Source of the DNA: Austwickia sp. TVS 96-490-7B
GTDB taxonomy: Bacteria > Actinomycetota > Actinomycetes > Actinomycetales > Dermatophilaceae
Assembly (NCBI RefSeq): GCF_019331795.1
Contig: NZ_JAHPZL010000007.1
Location: 214,597 to 278,596 of the forward strand
Reading direction: 5' to 3'
Length of the DNA stretch: 64,000 nt
Shown here in pieces: positions 58,685 to 64,000 of this stretch. Made by a program: the position numbers and the translations under genes. Below the pieces are notes generated by a model. That model was given only the letters and a program-made list of their open reading frames with translations, did not search any database and was not told the DNA's origin. Every line of letters starts with the position of its first letter. The first letter of the stretch is position 1.

Positions 58685-58798
58685 ATGAAGGTTCAGCCGA
58701 GCGTCAAGAAGATCTGCGACAAGTGCAAGGTGATTCGCCGTAACGGGCGGGTCATGGTGATCTGCGAAAACCTGCGCCACAAACAGCGTCAGGGTTAA
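58685..58798 (+). CDS. rpmJ: 50S ribosomal protein L36
   Basis: The 37-residue protein starts [20 protein letters not shown] and ends LRHKQRQG. The zinc ligands Cys-x-x-Cys, a third Cys (VICENLRH) and the His are all present, so it is the zinc form. It lies between infA and rpsM, its usual place. Confidence 0.97.
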   Translation: MKVQPSVKKICDKCKVIRRNGRVMVICENLRHKQRQG

Positions 58799-58978
58799 TT
58801 CTAAGAATCACCTTCCTGCGTGTCGTCAGGGCTTCATCAGAGGCGCGACAACATCAGAGAGCGCAATATCCGACCCCGAACTCGCTTCGGACGTCACCCC
58901 CGGCGCGGAGGCCGGGGACCAGCAACCGCTGGGTCGATATTGCTTCAGACCTCCGCTGAAACCAGGAGAACGTACCGA

Positions 58979-59356
58979 ATGGCACGTCTTGTAGGAGTCG
59001 ACCTCCCGCGCGAGAAGCGTGTGGAGATCGCACTCACGTACATTTACGGTGTGGGGCGCACACGCGCTAAGCAGGCTGTGGCGGCGACGGGAATCGACCC
59101 CTCGGTCCGCGTGAAGGATCTGACTGAGTCTGATCTCGTGCAGCTGCGTGACTTCCTTGAGGGGAACTTCAAGCTCGAGGGTGACCTGCGTCGAGAGGTT
59201 GCGGCGGACATCCGTCGCAAGGTGGAAATCGGCAGCTACCAAGGTTTGCGACACCGTCGTGGGCTTCCGGTCCGTGGGCAGCGGACGAAGACCAACGCTC
59301 GTACCCGTAAGGGGCCGAAGCGGACTGTCGCAGGTAAGAAGAAGGCTGGTAAGTAA
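58979..59356 (+). CDS. rpsM: 30S ribosomal protein S13
   Basis: The 125-residue protein has [40 protein letters not shown] and [20 protein letters not shown], with a basic tail. It contacts P-site tRNA and bridges to the 50S subunit. ATG 58979 follows CAGGAGAAC. A small hairpin (58898-58917) lies in its leader. Confidence 0.97.
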   Translation: MARLVGVDLPREKRVEIALTYIYGVGRTRAKQAVAATGIDPSVRVKDLTESDLVQLRDFLEGNFKLEGDLRREVAADIRRKVEIGSYQGLRHRRGLPVRGQRTKTNARTRKGPKRTVAGKKKAGK

Positions 59357-59630
59357 GCCTTCAACGGCCTTCAGTTGATGTGGATCATGTCGTGATTTGA
59401 GCCATAACTGGATGGCAGCTACAGAATTCAAACTCAAGAGATAGCTTCACGTGACATCGGAGCAATCAATTGAATTCTTGTCTTCCTGTTCGCAAAACTC
59501 GGCACCAACTGTAAATCGCATGAGCGCTTAGGTTGAGCCGCATCAGCAATTCCACCTCATGGGTAGCGATCGAGAGGTCGTCAGCCCATCGCAAGACCTC
59601 ACTGATCGACTAGCAGGAGAAAGGCAGCGT

Positions 59631-60038
59631 ATGCCTCCCAAGAGCCGCATGGCTGCGGGCGCCAAGAAGGTGCGCCGCAAGGAGAAGAAGAACGTCGCCC
59701 ACGGGCACGCTCACATCAAGAGCACGTTCAACAACACAATCGTGTCGATTACTGACCCCACCGGGGCTGTCATTTCATGGGCATCGGCCGGCCAAGTCGG
59801 ATTCAAGGGTTCTCGGAAATCGACCCCGTTCGCGGCGCAGATGGCTGCTGAAGCAGCGGCTCGGCGAGCGATGGAACACGGCATGCGGAAAGTTGATGTT
59901 TTCGTGAAGGGTCCCGGATCCGGACGCGAAACCGCCATCCGTTCCCTGACAGCGACCGGCCTGGAAGTCGGTGCTATCAGCGACGTTACGCCCACGCCGC
60001 ACAATGGTGTCCGTCCGCCCAAACGCCGCCGCGTTTGA
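59631..60038 (+). CDS. rpsK: 30S ribosomal protein S11
   Basis: The 135-residue protein has [40 protein letters not shown] and the C-terminal [18 protein letters not shown]. It lies on the 30S platform near the Shine-Dalgarno helix. ATG 59631 is preceded by CAGGAGAAAGG. A 274-bp gap before it shows no gene. Confidence 0.97.
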   Translation: MPPKSRMAAGAKKVRRKEKKNVAHGHAHIKSTFNNTIVSITDPTGAVISWASAGQVGFKGSRKSTPFAAQMAAEAAARRAMEHGMRKVDVFVKGPGSGRETAIRSLTATGLEVGAISDVTPTPHNGVRPPKRRRV

Positions 60039-60074
60039 TCAGGCCGCTGAGAGAGAACGGAAAGTAGCTGAACT

Positions 60075-60683
60075 ATGGCTCGTTACACCGGCCCTATTAC
60101 GAAGAAGTCGCGGCGCCTGAAGACGGACCTCGTCGGTGGTGACAAGAACTTCGAAAACCGTCCCTTCCCTCCTGGACAGCACGGTCGCGGTCGTATCCAG
60201 GAGAAGGAATATCTTCATCAGCTCCAGGAGAAGCAGAAGGCCCGCTTCACTTACGGAGTCATGGAGAAGCAATTCCGGGGTTACTACGAAGAGGCTTCTC
60301 GGCGTTCCGGGAAAACCGGCGAGAACCTCCTGCAGATCCTCGAGTCTCGCCTTGACAATGTGATTTACCGTGCTGGTCTGGCTCGCACCCGACGTGCTGC
60401 TCGTCAGCTGGTGACCCACGGACATTTCCTTGTCAACGGTATTCGTGTGGATGTGCCCAGCTATCGGGTTAGCCAGTACGACATCATCGATATCCGCCCG
60501 AAGAGCCGTGAACTCTTCCCGTTTGAATTGGCTCGCCAGACCTTCGGGGAGCGGCCGATTCCGGCATGGATCAAGGTTGTTCCTGGTTCGCTGCAGGTTC
60601 TCGTTCACCAACTTCCAGTCCGTGAGCAGATCGACACGGTGCTCACTGAGCAGCTGATTGTCGAGCTCTACTCGAAGAACTGA
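60075..60683 (+). CDS. rpsD: 30S ribosomal protein S4
   Basis: The 202-residue protein has MARYTGPITKKSRRLKTDLV, RPFPPGQHGRGRIQEKEYL, the S4 RNA-binding domain (LESRLDNVIYRAGLARTRRA and QLVTHGHFLVNGIRVDVPSY) and a C-terminal LIVELYSKN. It lacks the N-terminal zinc cysteines of some S4 proteins. It nucleates 30S assembly. Confidence 0.97.
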   Translation: MARYTGPITKKSRRLKTDLVGGDKNFENRPFPPGQHGRGRIQEKEYLHQLQEKQKARFTYGVMEKQFRGYYEEASRRSGKTGENLLQILESRLDNVIYRAGLARTRRAARQLVTHGHFLVNGIRVDVPSYRVSQYDIIDIRPKSRELFPFELARQTFGERPIPAWIKVVPGSLQVLVHQLPVREQIDTVLTEQLIVELYSKN

Positions 60684-61073
60684 ATCAACGCTGACCTGTG
60701 CATGCCCGTCATCCTCATCACTGGACTGAGGGCGGCGGGCAGCATGGGAAGTCCATCTTGTAGTCGTAGAGCGGTCCCAAGTGATGCTGTCGACAGAGCG
60801 ATGAGCACTGTGTGGCAACCTCAGCAACACGTAAGCCGTGACCATCTACCGATCACCATGCAGAAGGCATCACACCGCAGGCATCGTGGCGTTGCCATAC
60901 CGGCTTTGTCATATGAGTTTTTTTACCTGCAGTGTCACGATCTTCTTGGACCTCCCACAGGAGTGCGTATTTTGTGAGAGGTGCCCCGTAGACGGAACGG
61001 GTCACCTCGATCGGGGAAGAACCGATCGTTCGTGGACTTCATATAGCGGTGGTCCACGGGAAGGAAGAACACA
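60684..61073 (+). other. 390-bp region between rpsD and rpoA
   Basis: Apart from the rpoA promoter proposed at 60946-60973, a T8 run follows GAG near 60917-60924 but has no hairpin before it. No gene is seen. Confidence 0.4.
60946..60973 (+). promoter_or_regulatory. Promoter of rpoA-rplQ
   Basis: TTGGAC (60946-60951), a 16-bp spacer and TATTTT (60968-60973) lie about 100 bp before rpoA. Confidence 0.5.
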
Positions 61074-62090
61074 GTGCTGATCGCGCAGCGTCCGATCCTC
61101 TCGGAGGAGGTCATCTCCGAGGCAAGGTCCCGGTTTACCATCGAGCCGCTCGAACCTGGTTTCGGTTACACCCTTGGTAACTCTTTGCGCCGTACACTTC
61201 TTTCGAGTATTCCCGGCGCGGCGGTAACAAGTATTCGTATCGACGGGGTCCTCCATGAGTTCACCACCATTCCAGGGGTGAAGGAGGATGTCACAGAGCT
61301 GATCCTCAACATCAAAGGACTGGTCGTCTCAAGCGAGCACGATGAGCCAGTGGTGATGTACCTGCGTAAGCAGGGACCCGGCGTGGTGACAGCTGCTGAC
61401 ATTGCTCCGCCTGCAGGCGTTGAGGTCCACAATCCTGATCTGCATATCGCGACGCTCAACGAGCAGGCGAAGATCGAGATGGAGCTCACCGTTGAACGCG
61501 GTCGCGGCTATGTGTCAGCGCAGCAGAACAAGAGCGGAGACCAGGAGATCGGCCGGATCCCGGTGGACTCCATCTATAGCCCGGTTCTGGCTGTGACCTA
61601 CCGCGTTGAAGCCACTCGTGTTGAGCAGCGCACCGACTTCGACAAGCTCATCGTGGATGTCGAGACCAAGAACTCGATGGCGCCGCGGGATGCGCTGGCT
61701 TCTGCTGGCAAGACCCTGGTGGAACTCTTCGGATTGGCACGTGAGCTCAACGTCGAAGCCGAAGGCATCGATATGGGCCCCTCCCCGACAGACGCCGCTC
61801 TGGCTGCTGACCTCGCCCTTCCTATCGAAGATCTGGACCTGACGGTTCGTTCCTACAACTGCCTCAAGCGCGAGGGGATCCACACGGTAGGTGAGCTCGT
61901 TGGCCGGAGCGAAGCCGACCTGCTGGACATCCGGAACTTCGGTGCTAAATCCATTGATGAAGTCAAAGCAAAACTCGTTGGCATGGGCTTGGCGCTTAAG
62001 GACAGCCCACCCGGGTTTGACCCCACCGCCATCGTCGAGCGGTACGACGACGATGACGACTCGGTCTTCGCTGAAGACGAGCAGTACTGA
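61074..62090 (+). CDS. rpoA: RNA polymerase alpha subunit
   Basis: The 338-residue protein from GTG 61074 has the dimerising N-terminal domain ([20 protein letters not shown] and [20 protein letters not shown]). A linker and the C-terminal domain follow ([40 protein letters not shown]) with an acidic end. It assembles RNA polymerase and binds UP elements and activators. Confidence 0.97.
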   Translation: MLIAQRPILSEEVISEARSRFTIEPLEPGFGYTLGNSLRRTLLSSIPGAAVTSIRIDGVLHEFTTIPGVKEDVTELILNIKGLVVSSEHDEPVVMYLRKQGPGVVTAADIAPPAGVEVHNPDLHIATLNEQAKIEMELTVERGRGYVSAQQNKSGDQEIGRIPVDSIYSPVLAVTYRVEATRVEQRTDFDKLIVDVETKNSMAPRDALASAGKTLVELFGLARELNVEAEGIDMGPSPTDAALAADLALPIEDLDLTVRSYNCLKREGIHTVGELVGRSEADLLDIRNFGAKSIDEVKAKLVGMGLALKDSPPGFDPTAIVERYDDDDDSVFAEDEQY

Positions 62091-62149
62091 CCGACACTGC
62101 GACTGAACCGCACTTCCGCGGATCGGTCAGCTGACCCACAGGAGAATTC

Positions 62150-62824
62150 ATGCCTACCCCCACCAAGGGCCCACGCCTCGGCGGTGGCCCCGCGCACGAG
62201 CGGCTCATTCTGGCTAACCTCGCCACGTCGCTGTTCGAGCACGACAAGATCACGACCACAGAGGCCAAAGCGAAGCGACTTCGTCCACTTGCTGAACGGC
62301 TCATCACCTTCGCTAAGCGTGGAGACCTGCACGCTCGGCGTCGAGTCCTGACCGTGGTCCGGGACAAGGGTGTCGTACACCGCCTCTTCACCGAGATCGC
62401 GCCTGACATGGCCGAGCGTCCTGGTGGCTACACCCGGATCATCAAGATCGGTCCTCGGAAGGGCGACAACGCCCCGATGGCAGTCATCGAGCTGGTGCGG
62501 GAGCCTTACTCGCCCAAGAAAGCCACTGTTAAAGAGGCTGAAGCCGCAACTAAGCGGGCAGCAAAGAACGATGAGCCAGTTGTGGCTGTCCAGGATGCCG
62601 CCGTTGATGGTGGATACGGGCCAGACTCTGCGCTCCCGCTTGACGGTGGTGCAGCTCCTGAGGGCTTCACCGTGAAGGGCAACAAGGACTCCATGAAGTA
62701 CCACACCCCGGAGTCGCCGTACTACGACCGCACCGTCGCTGAGGTGTGGTTCCGCACCGCTGAAGCCGCAGCTGCGGCTGGATTTGCCGCTGTCAACGGA
62801 GATGACGGCGCCAGCGACGCCTGA
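62150..62824 (+). CDS. rplQ: 50S ribosomal protein L17 with C-terminal extension domain
   Basis: Residues 1-120 of the 224-residue protein are L17: [40 protein letters not shown], and [21 protein letters not shown] charged Ala-rich linker (120-160) leads to a small separate module at 170-212 with [20 protein letters not shown] and [16 protein letters not shown]. Similar modules occur at the ends of various actinobacterial proteins; I recall the label 'sunset domain', which should be checked. Plain L17 is 115-130 residues. The module's role on the ribosome is unknown. A 20-bp hairpin follows. Confidence 0.95.
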   Translation: MPTPTKGPRLGGGPAHERLILANLATSLFEHDKITTTEAKAKRLRPLAERLITFAKRGDLHARRRVLTVVRDKGVVHRLFTEIAPDMAERPGGYTRIIKIGPRKGDNAPMAVIELVREPYSPKKATVKEAEAATKRAAKNDEPVVAVQDAAVDGGYGPDSALPLDGGAAPEGFTVKGNKDSMKYHTPESPYYDRTVAEVWFRTAEAAAAAGFAAVNGDDGASDA

Positions 62825-62841
62825 TCTTCCCTGCTATGGGA

Positions 62842-62891
62842 GACACCATGAGGGGCCGGCCGCAGTGATGTGGCCGGCCCCTCATGGTGTC
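62842..62891 (+). terminator. Hairpin terminator after rplQ
   Basis: 20-bp perfect arms (62842-62861 and 62872-62891) close a 10-nt loop. No T tract follows. Confidence 0.82.
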
Positions 62892-63059
62892 CACGAGTCT
62901 CCGATAGCACTTATCTGCTGGTGACCACCACCACACCGCGAAATCCTCGCTGCAGACCATGTCTGGAAGCATCTCTCGCCGGGGGACATGAGGACCCTCC
63001 CTCGGGTCGGAAAAACTCCAGCAGGATAGTCACGTAACCGGGCTCTGAGCCAGCAACGT

Positions 63060-63065
63060 TAGGCT
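63060..63065 (+). promoter_or_regulatory. -10 box TAGGCT giving a leaderless truA mRNA
   Basis: TAGGCT ends 6 nt before GTG 63072. No Shine-Dalgarno sequence of good spacing is present, and an in-frame TAG at 63060-63062 excludes a longer protein. Confidence 0.5.
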
Positions 63066-63071
63066 TCACCA

Positions 63072-64000
63072 GTGGTACATCGCAACGCTGAAGGACTCGC
63101 AGGCACTGACACAGCCGACATCACTGACACGACCGACGCAACTGTTCCAGAACCTGCGTTGTCAGCACTCAAAGATCCAGCCGCTGATGATGATTCTGAG
63201 CGAGTACGTCTCCGGATCGACTTCAGCTACGACGGGACAGAGTATGCGGGATGGGCGAAACAGCCGGGGTTACGCACCATCGAAGAAGAACTCACTACAG
63301 CAGTGCAGTGCCTGCTTCGCCAAGAAAACCTTCGGTTGACTATTGCAGGTCGCACTGACGCTGGTGTCCATGCCCGAGGGGCTGTCGCTCACGTCGACGT
63401 TGACCCTCGTCGATTTGCCGCGGTACCGGGTCGTTCTGCACGATCTCCAGAAGAGGCAGCCTTGGCGAGATTTCGCGGGATCTTGCCACCCGACATCGTC
63501 GTACGGCGGGTGCAGCGTGCACCTGCTGGCTTCGACGCGCGGTTTTCTGCGGTCTTTCGTCGCTATTCCTATAGATTGACGGACCGTCCCAGCGAACTCG
63601 ATCCGTTACGCCGACGGGACACCGTGATTGTGTCTCGTCCGCTCCAGGACGAAGTGCTTGATGCGGAGGCGCGCAGTCTTGAAGGCTTCGCAGATTTTGC
63701 GGCGTTTTGCAAGCGTCGTGACGGAGCTACGACTATTCGGACTCTGCTGCTGTACCGGTGGACCAGAGAAAAAGATGGCGTGTTGCGTGCTGACGTCCAG
63801 GCCGACGCGTTCTGCCATTCGATGGTGCGATCGCTGGTCGGTGCGGTGTTGCCCGCCGCGGAAGGGCGTCGACCTGCAGGATGGGCTCAGCAGATACTCA
63901 CTGCCGGTCAGCGTGATCCTGGCGTGACAGTCATGCCTGCGCATGGGTTGGTCTTGGAAGAAGTCGGATACCCGGCTGATAGTGAGTTGGCTCATCGAGC
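63072..64000 (+). CDS. truA: tRNA pseudouridine synthase A (partial, runs off right edge)
   Basis: Only the first 309 codons are in the window and no stop is reached. After an unconserved N-terminal 48 residues the TruA core begins RLRIDFSYDGTEYAGWAKQP. The catalytic Asp96 lies in IAGRTDAGVHARGAVAHVDV, and DAFCHSMVRSLVGAVLPAAE is the conserved C-terminal motif. TruA makes pseudouridine at tRNA positions 38-40. The first usable start is GTG 63072. It follows rplQ as in many bacteria but has its own promoter. Confidence 0.93.
   Translation, partial: MVHRNAEGLAGTDTADITDTTDATVPEPALSALKDPAADDDSERVRLRIDFSYDGTEYAGWAKQPGLRTIEEELTTAVQCLLRQENLRLTIAGRTDAGVHARGAVAHVDVDPRRFAAVPGRSARSPEEAALARFRGILPPDIVVRRVQRAPAGFDARFSAVFRRYSYRLTDRPSELDPLRRRDTVIVSRPLQDEVLDAEARSLEGFADFAAFCKRRDGATTIRTLLLYRWTREKDGVLRADVQADAFCHSMVRSLVGAVLPAAEGRRPAGWAQQILTAGQRDPGVTVMPAHGLVLEEVGYPADSELAHR

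Noticed and set aside
60039..60845. 268-codon open frame on the minus strand
   Set aside because: It is an antisense shadow of rpsD with a Leu/Val-rich random composition.
1..64000. CRISPR arrays, insertion sequences, integrases, toxin-antitoxin pairs
   Set aside because: No regularly spaced repeats, transposase or integrase motifs, or attachment-site duplications next to the four tRNA genes were seen.

Overview
The window comes from a high-GC Gram-positive bacterium (Actinomycetota). The evidence is the content and order of the ribosomal superoperon, the many GTG and TTG starts, -10 boxes of the form TAGnnT, NusG and L17 with actinobacterial-type extensions, and a rpmG-hadA-hadB-tRNA-Trp-secE-nusG order like that of mycobacteria. 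The gene repertoire would suit a Micrococcales relative such as Dermatophilaceae, but the genus is inference. Coding density is high and I saw no insertion sequence, prophage, CRISPR array or replication origin.

Left part, 1-8.3 kb: a 2-oxoacid:ferredoxin oxidoreductase alpha gene (korA) runs off the left edge. It is divergent from a three-gene block for NuoB-, NuoC- and NuoI-like Fe-S and scaffold subunits, with no NuoD and no membrane subunits. Then come htpX, pepN, a convergent L-asparaginase gene, yajQ and tRNA-Tyr.

Accessory part, 8.3-21.3 kb: a glycine amidinotransferase-like enzyme lies behind a 510-bp leader with three palindromes. It is followed by a DMT exporter, an MHS-family symporter, a shortened acetylglutamate-kinase-like protein, a TetR regulator, a leaderless-signal BtuF-like protein, a crotonase lacking both usual catalytic glutamates, malic enzyme and aroQ. 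pntA-pntB (proton-translocating transhydrogenase) are convergent with aroQ. This is the least explained region.

Cell-wall and lipid part, 21.6-25.7 kb: tRNA-Thr, tRNA-Met, rpmG, two MaoC-type dehydratase genes (hadA/hadB-like), murB, a convergent adenosine deaminase gene and tRNA-Trp.

Information-processing part, 25.8-64 kb: secE-nusG, rplK-rplA, rplJ-rplL, rpoB-rpoC, rpsL-rpsG-fusA-tuf, then the S10, spc and alpha operons down to rplQ, with truA running off the right edge. One foreign-looking gene, a glycosyltransferase fused to a GNAT acetyltransferase, sits on the opposite strand exactly between tuf and the S10 operon and is visibly AT-richer than its neighbours. secY-adk-map is also AT-richer than the ribosomal genes around it.

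Two signals recur across the window. First, four genes (nuoB-like, pepN, hadA-like, truA) have a TAGnnT box ending 6-7 nt before the start codon, which suggests leaderless mRNAs. Second, transcription units end in long, nearly perfect GC-rich hairpins with tiny loops and, except after rpmG and weakly after tuf, no T tract. I did not find a clearly new biological system. The best candidates for unexplained biology are the amidinotransferase locus, the Kor/mini-Nuo block and the GT-GNAT fusion gene.
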